This document shows positions 9,301 to 16,348 of a DNA stretch of 64,000 nucleotides, piece by piece. Made by a program: the position numbers and the translations under genes. Origin of the DNA: JAHWJR01 sp035942035. Lineage in GTDB: Bacteria; Actinomycetota; Acidimicrobiia; Acidimicrobiales; CADCSY01. The stretch covers positions 6,965 through 70,964 of the forward strand of contig DASZDK010000089.1 in the NCBI GenBank assembly GCA_035942035.1. The letters are read 5' to 3'. The stretch's first letter is position 1, and every line of letters starts with the position of its first letter. Below the pieces are notes generated by a model. That model made no database searches. It was not told where the DNA came from and saw only the letters and a list, made by a program, of their open reading frames with translations.

Positions 9301-9777
9301 CGTCTCGATCAACAGCAGGTCGACGCCCCCGGTCAGCAGCCCCCGGGCCTGGACCTCGTAGGCGTCGCGCAGCTCGGCGAAGCGGATGTTGCCGAGCGAC
9401 GGGAACTTGGTGCCGGGGCCGATGGAGCCGGCGACCCAGCGGGGACGGTCGGGGGTGGAGAAGTCGCTGGCCACCGAGCGGGCGATGCGGGCCGCGGTCT
9501 CGTTGAGCTCCTCGGTCCGGTCGGCGATCCCGTACTCGCTGAGTGGGACGGCGAAGGCTCCGAAGGTGTTGGTCTCGACCACGTCACAGCCCACCTCGAA
9601 GAACGACGCGTGCAGCTCGGCCACCACGTCGGGTCGGGTGGCGACGAGGATCTCGTTGCAGCCCTCCAGCGCCGGCCCCCCGAAGTCGTCCGGCCCCAGC
9701 TCTCGCAACTGGAGGTTCGTGCCGACGGCCCCGTCGAACACGACCACCCGCTCCCGTGCGGCTCCGAGGAAATCCAT
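6310..9777 (-). CDS. metH: Cobalamin-dependent methionine synthase
   Basis: An 1155-residue four-module MetH. The order is a homocysteine-binding barrel with zinc Cys in GVNCATGP and GGCCGTTPEH (about 1-310), a methyltetrahydrofolate-binding barrel (about 330-600), a B12 domain with GDVHDIGKN whose His (about 730) is the lower cobalt ligand, and a C-terminal AdoMet-dependent reactivation domain. It makes methionine from homocysteine. The ATG at 9777 is chosen because homocysteine-domain similarity starts there (MDFLGAARERVVVFDGAVGT); the frame is open further upstream without similarity. I saw no cobalamin riboswitch ahead of it. It diverges from pepA by 114 bases. Confidence 0.95.
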   Translation of the reverse strand: MDFLGAARERVVVFDGAVGTNLQLRELGPDDFGGPALEGCNEILVATRPDVVAELHASFFEVGCDVVETNTFGAFAVPLSEYGIADRTEELNETAARIARSVASDFSTPDRPRWVAGSIGPGTKFPSLGNIRFAELRDAYEVQARGLLTGGVDLLLIETVFDLLQAKAAIVACRRAMAAAGRTVPLQVQVTVELTGRMLPGTEIAAALTALDPMRPDVLGVNCATGPAEMHEHLRHLSAAARMPLSCLPNAGLPSVVDGKMHYDLSPDQLAEYHHRFVTELGVSVVGGCCGTTPEHLRAVVERCAELTPAPRSPVHEAGAASIYTAVPFRQDTSFLVVGERTNANGSRRFREAMLDDDWETCVAMAKDQVKEGAHVLDVCVDYTGEDGVADMEQIAQRFATQSSQPLMLDSTEPDVIETGLRWIGGRPVLNSVNLEDGDAPGTRLDRFLSLAREYGAAVVCTCIDTEGQARTADWKLRAARAIHDLAVERYGLEPSDLLFDPLALPLSTGMEESRRDGIETIEGIRRIKAELPGVSTILGLSNVSFGLNPAARHVLNSMFLHECLEAGLDAAIVHAGRIMPLNKIDERVREICLDLIYDRRRPGYDPLQELLAAFEGVTSAAVENEDRSDWPVAERLKARIIDGDRDGLEAELEEALAAKPALAIVNDDLLAGMKVVGELFGSGQMQLPFVLQSAETMKRAVAWLEPHMEKADQGGKGRVVLATVKGDVHDIGKNLVDIILTNNGYEVFNLGIKVSITDMVAKALEVKADAIGMSGLLVKSTLIMRENLEELNAQGLDRIPVLLGGAALTRSYVERDLREVYEGRLFYGKDAFEGLRTLDRLNELKRTGADDPDFGRVPGGRVLLPRRSQRTPDPNVEVPPRSPEVATDNGVFKPPFLGSRVVKGISLDEIAAYVNETALFRNQWGYRPEKGESDEVFKDRIRPVLREQLAEAKASGILVPQVVYGFFPANGDGNDVVIWTDDSRTAEWGRFSFPRQQEDPFLCIADFFRPLDSGEADYAAFHIVTMGGAVSEAAGRLFAEDEYSKYLLLHGLGVEMAEALAEYWHRRIREEWGFADEDGPTLKGLFRQQYRGSRYSWGYPACPDLEDNVTVWDLLEGERIGLVVSEETGYQYQPEQTTSAIICHHPRAKYFIAR

Positions 9778-9853
9778 GGCCGCAAGGGTACTGACCGCCC
9801 TCCCGCCGGCAGAGGGGCCAGGCCCGAGCGCCGGCAGCAGATGGGCTCGCCGG

Positions 9854-9859
9854 TAGGGT
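9854..9859 (+). promoter_or_regulatory. Candidate -10 element for pepA
   Basis: TAGGGT lies 32 bases ahead of the pepA ATG, with GGGAGG close before the start codon, so pepA would have a short leader and a normal ribosome site. No recognisable -35 is present. Confidence 0.3.
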
Positions 9860-9891
9860 CGCGACGAAAGCGAACCCCCCTGGGAGGACCC

Positions 9892-11367
9892 ATGCCCCTC
9901 ACCGTCACCGCCGCACCCGACCTGCCCGACGGCGTGGAGGTGGTCGGCATCCCCGTGGCCGAAGGGCCCACCGTGCAGGGTGACGGCCATGGCGTCGAAC
10001 CGGGGCAACTCGAGGCCCGGGGCTTCGAGGCCAAGGTGGGCGAGACCGTCGCCCTGCCGGGGCGGGGTGACGCCACGGTGGTGGCCGTGGGCGTGGGGCC
10101 GGCTGCCGACGTCGGCCCCGACGTGCTCCGCCGGGCGGCGGCGGCCCTGGTGCGGGCCGCCTGGAAGCGGGACTTGATGGCCACCACCCTGCTCGCCGCC
10201 GTGCCCGATGGCGGCGACCGGGCGGCGGCGGCGCGGGCGGCGGCCGAGGGGGCGGCGCTGGCCGCCTACCGCTTCACCCGTTACAAGTCCGACCCGGACC
10301 AGTGCCGTCTCGACGGCGTGGTGCTCGTGGCGCCCGATGCCGACGAGCTGGAGGAACCCCTGCGGCGGACGACCACGGTCGTGGAGGCGGTGGAGCTGGC
10401 CCGTGACCTGGTGAATGAGCCGGGTGGCTCCCTCAGCCCGTCGGAGCTGGCCGACCGGGCTCGACGGGCGGCGGAGGCGGCCGGCCTAGGCGTCGAGGTG
10501 CTCGACGAGGTGGCGGCGTCCGAGCTCGGGCTCGGGGGGCTGTTGGGTGTGGCCGCCGGTTCGCACGAGCCCCCGCGCCTGATCCAACTGACGTACGACC
10601 CTCCCGGGGCACAGGCCACCGTGGCCCTCGTCGGCAAGGGCATCACCTTCGACTCGGGCGGGCTGTCCATTAAGACGGCCGAGGGCATGATGACGATGAA
10701 GACCGACATGGGCGGAGGTGCAGCGGTCATCGCCGCCATGGCGGCGCTGCCGGCACTGGCGCCGCCGGTGAAGGTGCTGGGCTTCGTCCCCGCCACCGAG
10801 AACATGCCGGGAGGCCGGGCCACCAGGCCGGGTGACGTACTGCGGACCCGCAACGGCACCACCGTGGAGGTGCTCAACACCGACGCCGAGGGCCGCTTGG
10901 TGCTGGCCGACGGCTTGGCCCTGGCCGTGGAGGAGGAGCCGGACGCCATCGTCGACCTGGCCACGTTGACCGGAGCCTGCATCACCGCCCTCGGGAACAA
11001 GATCATGGGCCTGATGGGCAACGACGACGGTCTCATCGACCAGGTGCGGTCGGCGGCGGAGCGAGCGGGTGAGCCGGCGTGGCCCCTGCCGCTGCCCCAG
11101 GCCTACCGCAAGCAGCTCGACTCCGAGGTCGCCGACCTGAAGAACATCGGCGGTCGCTCTGCCGGTGCCCTCACCGCCGGGCTGTTCCTCCAGGAGTTCG
11201 TCGGCGAGGTGCCCTGGGTCCACCTCGACATCGCCGGGCCGTCCCGCGCCGACGAGGACGACGGACCGGTGGCCAAGGGGGCCACCGGCGTCGGTGTCCG
11301 GACCCTGCTCGAGCTCCTGGCCGGCGACCCTGGTTTCCCCGGTTCGCCCGGTGGGAACACGACCTGA
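9892..11367 (+). CDS. pepA: Leucyl aminopeptidase (M17 family)
   Basis: A 491-residue M17 aminopeptidase. It has the family signature NTDAEGRL (about 329-336), the metal and active-site stretch GKGITFDSGGLS, KTDMGGGAAV, and ENMPGG. These enzymes are cytosolic hexamers with two metal ions that remove N-terminal residues from peptides and Cys-Gly. The ATG at 9892 follows GGGAGG with ordinary spacing. The N-terminal domain is divergent, as usual for the family. It is followed after 28 bases by a small acidic protein gene on the same strand. Confidence 0.95.
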   Translation: MPLTVTAAPDLPDGVEVVGIPVAEGPTVQGDGHGVEPGQLEARGFEAKVGETVALPGRGDATVVAVGVGPAADVGPDVLRRAAAALVRAAWKRDLMATTLLAAVPDGGDRAAAARAAAEGAALAAYRFTRYKSDPDQCRLDGVVLVAPDADELEEPLRRTTTVVEAVELARDLVNEPGGSLSPSELADRARRAAEAAGLGVEVLDEVAASELGLGGLLGVAAGSHEPPRLIQLTYDPPGAQATVALVGKGITFDSGGLSIKTAEGMMTMKTDMGGGAAVIAAMAALPALAPPVKVLGFVPATENMPGGRATRPGDVLRTRNGTTVEVLNTDAEGRLVLADGLALAVEEEPDAIVDLATLTGACITALGNKIMGLMGNDDGLIDQVRSAAERAGEPAWPLPLPQAYRKQLDSEVADLKNIGGRSAGALTAGLFLQEFVGEVPWVHLDIAGPSRADEDDGPVAKGATGVGVRTLLELLAGDPGFPGSPGGNTT

Positions 11368-11395
11368 ACAGAATCGCCGAGGGAAAGAGGGAGAG

Positions 11396-11800
11396 ATGCC
11401 GAACTACGAGGAAGGCATGGGCACCACTCATGTCGCCGGGGACGACACGACCCACGAGCCCGGTCAGGAGCCCGGCAAGTCGGGAACGTCGAAGACGCTG
11501 GATTACTCCGAGCTGGCGGACAAGGACGTGAACACCCCGCAGCAGCGGGACCAGTCGTGGACGCCCGAGGAACCGACCGGCCCTCGCGCCGAGGAGCCGC
11601 TGCGGCAGGAGGCCAAGCCGGTCGAGCCGCTCCCGCAGCCGGCGCAGGACAAGCTGGAGGAAGTGAAGGCGAACCCCCACTCCGACGCCCAGGACACCAC
11701 CGATACCCAGGGTGAGCCCGGTCCGCTCGGCGGTATGGAGAAGACCGGCAGCGGGGACCAGGACCCGATGCGCAACGCCCAGGGCTCGGGCTCCGAGTAG
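11396..11800 (+). CDS. Small acidic, probably disordered hypothetical protein
   Basis: A 134-residue protein rich in Glu, Asp, Pro, Gln and Gly with almost no hydrophobic runs, so likely unfolded in solution. It begins MPNYEEGMGTTHVAG and ends NAQGSGSE. No domain is recognised. AAAGAGGGA ahead of the ATG at 11396 is a good ribosome site, and third codon positions are strongly G/C, so it is a real gene. Low-complexity acidic proteins of this sort are often stress or desiccation related, but nothing here proves it. It may be cotranscribed with pepA. Confidence 0.65.
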   Translation: MPNYEEGMGTTHVAGDDTTHEPGQEPGKSGTSKTLDYSELADKDVNTPQQRDQSWTPEEPTGPRAEEPLRQEAKPVEPLPQPAQDKLEEVKANPHSDAQDTTDTQGEPGPLGGMEKTGSGDQDPMRNAQGSGSE

Positions 11801-11872
11801 AGGCATCGCCACCGCCGGCCGCGACTGACGACCGTCACCACCCGCACCTCGCACTGACTGTCTGAGCTCGAC

Positions 11873-13195
11873 GTGGCCGGCGGTGGCGGGTACTCCCTAC
11901 GGCATCTGGCCGACCGTTCGCGCCGGCTGGCACCTCGAGCTCTCGGGGCCGCCGGCGTGGCGGCGGTTGGGGTGTACGCCGGCCAGGCAGCCAAGTACCG
12001 TCGCCACGCCCGGCGGATGCTCGAGCTCCCTCAGCCGGCGGCTCCGGGCACTGCGGCGTTCTCGCGCTGGGTGGAAGGCGCCTGTGCCGCTCCCCTGCGC
12101 GAGGGCAACCGGGTGTCGGTGCTGCGCAACGGCGACGAGATCGCACCGTCGATGATCGACGCCATCGCCGGCGCCCGCCGGTCGGTCGACCTGTCCAACT
12201 ACATCCTGTGGTCCGGGCCCATGGCCCGAGACTTCGTCGACGCCCTCGCCGACGCCGCCCGCCGCGGGGTGGAGGTCAACGTGCTCCTCGACGCCTGGGG
12301 CTCGGCCAAGCGCAACGCCGAGCTGGCCGCCGACCTGGAGCGAGCGGGAGTGTCCCTGGCCTGGTTCCGCCCGCCGCGGTGGTACCAGTTCGACCAGTTC
12401 AACAACCGCATGCACCGGCGGGTGCTCGTGGTCGACGGCACGGTCGGCTTCACCGGTGGCTTCGGCATCGCCGACGAGTGGATGGGCGACGCCGAGGGAG
12501 TCGGGTGCTGGCGGGACACCCACCTGCGCCTGGAAGGGCCCGTGGTGCGGGACCTGGCCGGGGCGTTTGCCGACAACTGGGTGGACGCCACCGGCCGGGT
12601 GCTGGACCCGGAGCACTTTCCCGGCCTGGATGCTCTGCCCGGTGGCGTCCCGGTGCAGCTGAGCCGCAGCTCGCCAGGGCACGGCCCCGCCGCGGTCGAA
12701 TTGCTGTTCCTCGCCGCCGTGTCCGGTGCCCGGGAGCGGCTGTGGGTCACCACCGCCTACTTCGCCCCCCGCCGGGGCGTGGTCGAGGCGCTCGTGGAAG
12801 CTGCCGGCCGCGGCGCGGAGGTCCGCTTGCTGGTCAACGGCACCGAGATCGACAAGCCACCGGTGCGGCGCGCCGGACAACGCGACTACGACCGCCTGCT
12901 GGAGGCGGGGGCCAGGATCTTCGAGTACCAACGCACGATGATGCACGCCAAGGTCCTCCTGGTCGACGGCGGCTGGGCCAACGTGGGCTCGGCCAACTGG
13001 GACAACCGCTCCATGGCCCTCCAGGAGGAGATCAACTGCTCAGTGGTCGACCCCGGCGTGGTCGCCGAGCTCGAGAAGGACTTCCTCCGAGACTTCGACG
13101 ACGCCGAGGAGGTCGATCTCGCCCGGTGGCGTCGGCGCCCGGTGCGGGATCGGGCCCTCGAGGCGGCCAGTGCCGCCTTCCGCCACTCTTTGTAG
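11873..13195 (+). CDS. Phospholipase D superfamily protein, cardiolipin-synthase-like
   Basis: A 440-residue protein with two PLD motifs. The second is canonical, H358-x-K360-(x4)-D365 (MHAKVLLVD) followed by GSANWDNRS. The first reads MHRRVLVVD (His181, Arg183, Asp188), with Arg in place of the usual Lys. A weak hydrophobic stretch near residues 22-35 may attach it to the membrane. Overall it resembles ClsA/ClsB-type enzymes that join phosphatidyl groups to make cardiolipin. The Lys-to-Arg change may lower activity or alter specificity. The GTG at 11873 is the first start in the frame; a later start is possible. Confidence 0.8.
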   Translation: MAGGGGYSLRHLADRSRRLAPRALGAAGVAAVGVYAGQAAKYRRHARRMLELPQPAAPGTAAFSRWVEGACAAPLREGNRVSVLRNGDEIAPSMIDAIAGARRSVDLSNYILWSGPMARDFVDALADAARRGVEVNVLLDAWGSAKRNAELAADLERAGVSLAWFRPPRWYQFDQFNNRMHRRVLVVDGTVGFTGGFGIADEWMGDAEGVGCWRDTHLRLEGPVVRDLAGAFADNWVDATGRVLDPEHFPGLDALPGGVPVQLSRSSPGHGPAAVELLFLAAVSGARERLWVTTAYFAPRRGVVEALVEAAGRGAEVRLLVNGTEIDKPPVRRAGQRDYDRLLEAGARIFEYQRTMMHAKVLLVDGGWANVGSANWDNRSMALQEEINCSVVDPGVVAELEKDFLRDFDDAEEVDLARWRRRPVRDRALEAASAAFRHSL

Positions 13196-13259
13196 CGGCA
13201 CGTTCGCTGCCTGTCGCCAACGGGTAAGAATCCGCCAAGCGACAAAAGGGAGGCTTCGC

Positions 13260-13415
13260 ATGGGGCTCGTGGTTCTGCTGTTGGTCCTCGCCCTGCTCTT
13301 GGGAGGCGTCGGTCTGTTCGTCGAGGGCCTCAAGTGGCTCCTCATCATCGCCCTCGTCCTTTTGGTGGTCGGGGCGCTCAGCGGGTCCCGTCTGGGTGGT
13401 CGGACCCGGCTCTAG
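13260..13415 (+). CDS. Small two-helix membrane protein
   Basis: A 51-residue protein that is nearly all hydrophobic: helices LVVLLLVLALLLGGVGLFV and LLIIALVLLVVGALSG flank a short polar turn. The ATG at 13260 follows GGGAGG with good spacing, which fixes the start. It is a hydrophobic peptide of the type common in actinobacterial genomes; no function is known. It lies 64 bases after the PLD-like gene, and the next gene converges on it. Confidence 0.6.
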   Translation: MGLVVLLLVLALLLGGVGLFVEGLKWLLIIALVLLVVGALSGSRLGGRTRL

Positions 13416-13426
13416 CACCACCTGAA

Positions 13427-13487
13427 GCCGCCGGTCCTTACGGCGGCGCGCGCGCCGGCCCGGTGCCAAGGGGACGCTGGGCCGGCG
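13427..13487. terminator. Hairpins between convergent genes (possible bidirectional terminator)
   Basis: Between the stops at 13415 and 13500 are two inverted repeats: GCCGCCG/CGGCGGC (13427-13433, 13441-13447) and CGCCGGCCC/GGGCCGGCG (13453-13461, 13479-13487). Neither is followed by a T-tract, so termination is only suggested by position. Confidence 0.3.
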
Positions 13488-13499
13488 TGGAGGGTGTGC

Positions 13500-14153
13500 T
13501 CAGGCGGCGGCGGGACCGTCGTCAGCGGAGGCGTCCGAGGCGCGGGCGGCAGCCAGCGCGGCGACGTGTCGCTCCCAGGCCCACTGCGCCGACTCCTGGC
13601 ACAAGGCCGGGTGGAAGTTCCAGCGCAGGAGCTGGCGCTCGGTGGCTTCGAGATCCTCTCCCAGCTCCAGCAGCGACAGCGCCAGTCGCCGTGAACGGCG
13701 CCGCAGCTTCTCGACCGGCGGTGTGCGCAGCTCGCTCTCCTGCCACTGCTCGTGCTCTGCCTGTACCGCCTCGGGGAGCCGGGCCAGCTGGCGCCGGTTG
13801 AGCGGCGGCAGCTTTCGGCGCACGCACAGCACGCCCTCGTCCTCGGCCAGCGCCAGCTGGAACTGGCAGCACCGGGTGAGCGCTCGCACGAATGGTGAGC
13901 TTCGGCCCTCGCCACCGAGGCCCAGGGAGCGGGCGGTCTCGGCCAGTGGCAGGTCGAAGCCGGCCGGTTCGGCCTCGAGCTGGGCCGCCAGCCGGCGCAG
14001 GAGCCAGGTCGTGGACGGACCCAACACGCCCAACCAGAATCGCTCGACGTAGGCGGAACGTGGGTCGTGGCCCAAGCGGTCGATGACCGGATCGGGCCAG
14101 GGCCGGATGTGGAGGCTGGCGGCGGGCAACGACGGAAAGGCAGCGGCGGGCAT
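13500..14153 (-). CDS. Conserved hypothetical protein
   Basis: A 217-residue soluble protein with a basic, helical character. The N-terminal part reads LHIRPWPDPVIDRLGHDPRSAYVERFWL, then a stretch rich in Leu, Arg and Glu typical of helical bundles, with LPPLNRRQLARLPEAVQ in the middle. The pattern STTWLLRRLAAQLE followed by LPLAETARSLGLGG looks like a winged-helix or helix-turn-helix segment, so a regulatory role is possible but unproven. No catalytic motif is seen. It converges with the small membrane protein gene and diverges from the sirtuin gene. Confidence 0.6.
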   Translation of the reverse strand: MPAAAFPSLPAASLHIRPWPDPVIDRLGHDPRSAYVERFWLGVLGPSTTWLLRRLAAQLEAEPAGFDLPLAETARSLGLGGEGRSSPFVRALTRCCQFQLALAEDEGVLCVRRKLPPLNRRQLARLPEAVQAEHEQWQESELRTPPVEKLRRRSRRLALSLLELGEDLEATERQLLRWNFHPALCQESAQWAWERHVAALAAARASDASADDGPAAA

Positions 14154-14298
14154 CGGACGGTCCTCCCAGCGGGGCGGTGCAGAGATCGAGTCGGGGAAGT
14201 GCGAGACTTTCGTTCCGTTCGACGTATCTCATTGTGTCCGGTGACTCTGGCACGGTCGCCGGGCGCCGGTCAAGGGGCGATGACGCCATCCTGGGGCA

Positions 14299-15111
14299 GT
14301 GACGGATGGCGAGCTGCTCCTGGTCCGAGCCCGCCACTGGGTCGACGAGGCCCAGCGAGTGGTGGCGTTGACCGGCGCGGGGATCTCCACCGATTCCGGC
14401 ATCCCCGACTTCCGGGGGCCGCAGGGCGTGTGGACCAAGGACCCGGCCGCCGAGCGGTCGTCGCACATCTCCGCCTACCTGGCCGACCCGGACGTGCGCC
14501 GGCGCACCTGGCACTCCCGGCTGCACTCGCCGGCGTGGCACGCTCGTCCCAACGCGGGCCATCTCGCCCTGGTCCATCTGGAGCGCCGGGGCAAACTCGA
14601 CGTCCTCGTCACCCAGAACATCGACGGGCTGCACCAGTTGGCCGGCAGCCACCCGGGGCGGGTGCTCGAGGTCCACGGCACGCTGCGCCGCTACGCCTGC
14701 CTGTCGTGCGGCGCCGGTGGTCCCATGGAGGTCGTGCTCGACCGGCTGCGGGCGGGGGACGCGGATCCCACCTGCGCCGAGGCCGGCTGTGGTGGGATCC
14801 TGAAATCAGCCACCGTCTCGTTCGGCCAGCCGCTGCCCGCCGACGTGCTCGACCGGGCGTTCGACGCCGTGCAACGCTGCGACGTGCTCCTGGCGGTGGG
14901 CACCAGCCTGACCGTCCAGCCCATCGCCTCGGCCGTCCCACTGGCGTTGCAGGCGGGGGCGAGGGTGGTGGTGGTCAACGCCTCGCCCACGCCCTACGAC
15001 GAGGTGGTCGACGTCGTGGTCCCCGGGCCAATCAGCGACGTGCTGCCCGTCATCGTGGGGTCGACGTCGCCGGCGCCGGCGCCCGATGGCGAAAGCCGAC
15101 CTGACACGTAG
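14299..15111 (+). CDS. NAD-dependent protein deacylase (sirtuin, Sir2 family)
   Basis: A 270-residue sirtuin. It carries GAGIS (26-30), GIPDFRG, the QNIDGLHQ motif, catalytic His126 in VLEVHG, and a small zinc module with Cys134, Cys137, Cys159 and Cys164. The C-terminal NAD-site motifs VGTSLTVQP and VVNASPTPYD are present. It removes acyl groups from lysines using NAD; the substrate is unknown. The zinc module is spaced like bacterial class U/III enzymes. The GTG at 14299 is chosen because family similarity starts right after it. The stop overlaps a candidate promoter of the following gene. Confidence 0.9.
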   Translation: MTDGELLLVRARHWVDEAQRVVALTGAGISTDSGIPDFRGPQGVWTKDPAAERSSHISAYLADPDVRRRTWHSRLHSPAWHARPNAGHLALVHLERRGKLDVLVTQNIDGLHQLAGSHPGRVLEVHGTLRRYACLSCGAGGPMEVVLDRLRAGDADPTCAEAGCGGILKSATVSFGQPLPADVLDRAFDAVQRCDVLLAVGTSLTVQPIASAVPLALQAGARVVVVNASPTPYDEVVDVVVPGPISDVLPVIVGSTSPAPAPDGESRPDT

Positions 15112-15114
15112 ACT
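15109..15114 (+). promoter_or_regulatory. Candidate leaderless -10 element for the rhodanese-ThiF gene
   Basis: TAGACT lies 7 bases ahead of the ATG at 15122 and contains the TAG stop of the sirtuin gene. There is no purine-rich ribosome site, which favours a leaderless transcript. Confidence 0.45.
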
Positions 15115-15121
15115 TTTGCTC

Positions 15122-16285
15122 ATGCCGAGCTTCAGGGAGCTGCTCAGCTCCACCAAGGAACGCATCCGAGAGGTCGACACCGCCGACGCCGAGGAGGCCA
15201 TCGGCCGGGGCGCGGTCGTGCTCGACGTGCGGGAGCCCGACGAGTACGAGCAGGGTGCCCTGCCCGGAGCGGTGCACATCCCCCGGGGACACCTCGAGAG
15301 CCAGATCGAGAACCGGGTGCTCGATCGCGACGCGCCGATCGTGGTCCACTGCGCCGGCGGCACCCGCTCCGCCTTCGCCGCCGAGACGCTCACCCAACTC
15401 GGCTACACCGACGTCGTCTCCATGGCCGGAGGCTTCAACAAGTGGAAGGACGAGGGGCGCACGTGGAGCGTGCCGCGTGTCCTCTCCGCCGAGCAGCGCA
15501 ACCGCTACCAGCGCCACCTGCTCCTGCCCGAGGTGGGAGAAGCCGGCCAGCAGCGCCTGCTCGACGCCAAGGTGCTCCTGCTCGGCGCCGGCGGCCTGGG
15601 CTCGCCGGCGGCGCTGTACCTGGCCGCCGCCGGCGTGGGCACGGTCGGCATCGTCGACATGGACGTGGTCGACGAGTCGAACCTCCAGCGCCAGATCCTC
15701 CACAACCTCGACCGGATCGGCGAGCGCAAGGTCGACTCGGCCAAGAAGACGCTGACCGCCATCAACCCCGACGTCGACGTGGTCGCCCACGACGTGCGCC
15801 TGGGGGCCGACAATGTCCTCGACGTCTTCCGCGGCTACGACGTGATCGTCGACGGCACCGACAACTTTCCCACCCGCTACCTCGTCAACGACGCCTCCCT
15901 CAAGCTGCGCATCCCCGTGGTGCACGGGTCGATCTTCCGCTTCGAGGGCCAGGCCACCGTCTTCCACCCCTACGTGGGCCCCTGCTACCGGTGCCTGTTC
16001 CCCCAGCCGCCTCCGGCCGAGCTGGCGCCGTCGTGTTCCGAGGCCGGCGTGCTCGGCGTGCTCCCCGGCATCATCGGGTCCATCCAGGCCATGGAGGCCA
16101 TCAAGGTGCTCCTCGACCTGGGCGAGACCCTCACCGGGCGGATCCTGACCTACGACGCCATGGACGAGAGCTTCCGCACCCTCCGGTCCCGCCGGGACGA
16201 GCACTGCCCGGCTTGCAGCATCGACCCCGACGACTTGGTCATCGCCGAGTACGACGAGCTGTGCATGCCCCACCCGCGGTCCTGA
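15122..16285 (+). CDS. Rhodanese-ThiF/MoeB fusion, sulfur-carrier adenylyl/sulfurtransferase
   Basis: A 387-residue fusion. The N-terminal rhodanese domain (about 1-115) has the active-site loop CAGGTRS with Cys77. The C-terminal E1-like domain has the ATP loop LLGAGGLGS near 155, DGTDNFPTRYLVND, and two zinc CxxC pairs (288/291 and 362/365). Such enzymes adenylate and thiolate ubiquitin-like sulfur carriers (MoaD, ThiS, CysO). In mycobacterial MoeZ the order is the reverse, ThiF first and rhodanese last. No carrier gene is adjacent, so the pathway (molybdopterin, thiamine or cysteine) cannot be assigned. ATG 15122 is chosen from the leaderless promoter and domain start. Confidence 0.85.
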   Translation: MPSFRELLSSTKERIREVDTADAEEAIGRGAVVLDVREPDEYEQGALPGAVHIPRGHLESQIENRVLDRDAPIVVHCAGGTRSAFAAETLTQLGYTDVVSMAGGFNKWKDEGRTWSVPRVLSAEQRNRYQRHLLLPEVGEAGQQRLLDAKVLLLGAGGLGSPAALYLAAAGVGTVGIVDMDVVDESNLQRQILHNLDRIGERKVDSAKKTLTAINPDVDVVAHDVRLGADNVLDVFRGYDVIVDGTDNFPTRYLVNDASLKLRIPVVHGSIFRFEGQATVFHPYVGPCYRCLFPQPPPAELAPSCSEAGVLGVLPGIIGSIQAMEAIKVLLDLGETLTGRILTYDAMDESFRTLRSRRDEHCPACSIDPDDLVIAEYDELCMPHPRS

Positions 16286-16336
16286 TCTCCCCGACGTTGC
16301 CGTGGCCGGCGCAGGGGTGCCGGCAGGGGCGATGGG

Positions 16337-16342
16337 TAGCGT
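16337..16342 (+). promoter_or_regulatory. Candidate leaderless -10 element for the LpdA-like gene
   Basis: TAGCGT lies 6 bases before the GTG at 16349, with no ribosome-binding site between. Confidence 0.45.
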
Positions 16343-16348
16343 GACAGG

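Noticed and set aside
6340..9891. A very long open frame on the plus strand across metH
   Set aside because: It is antisense to metH with low-complexity His/Val/Gly/Leu composition. Only its end, from 9892, is the real pepA gene.
9778..9891. Possible cobalamin riboswitch ahead of metH
   Set aside because: The gap is only 114 bases and shared with a divergent gene; no B12-box-like sequence was seen.
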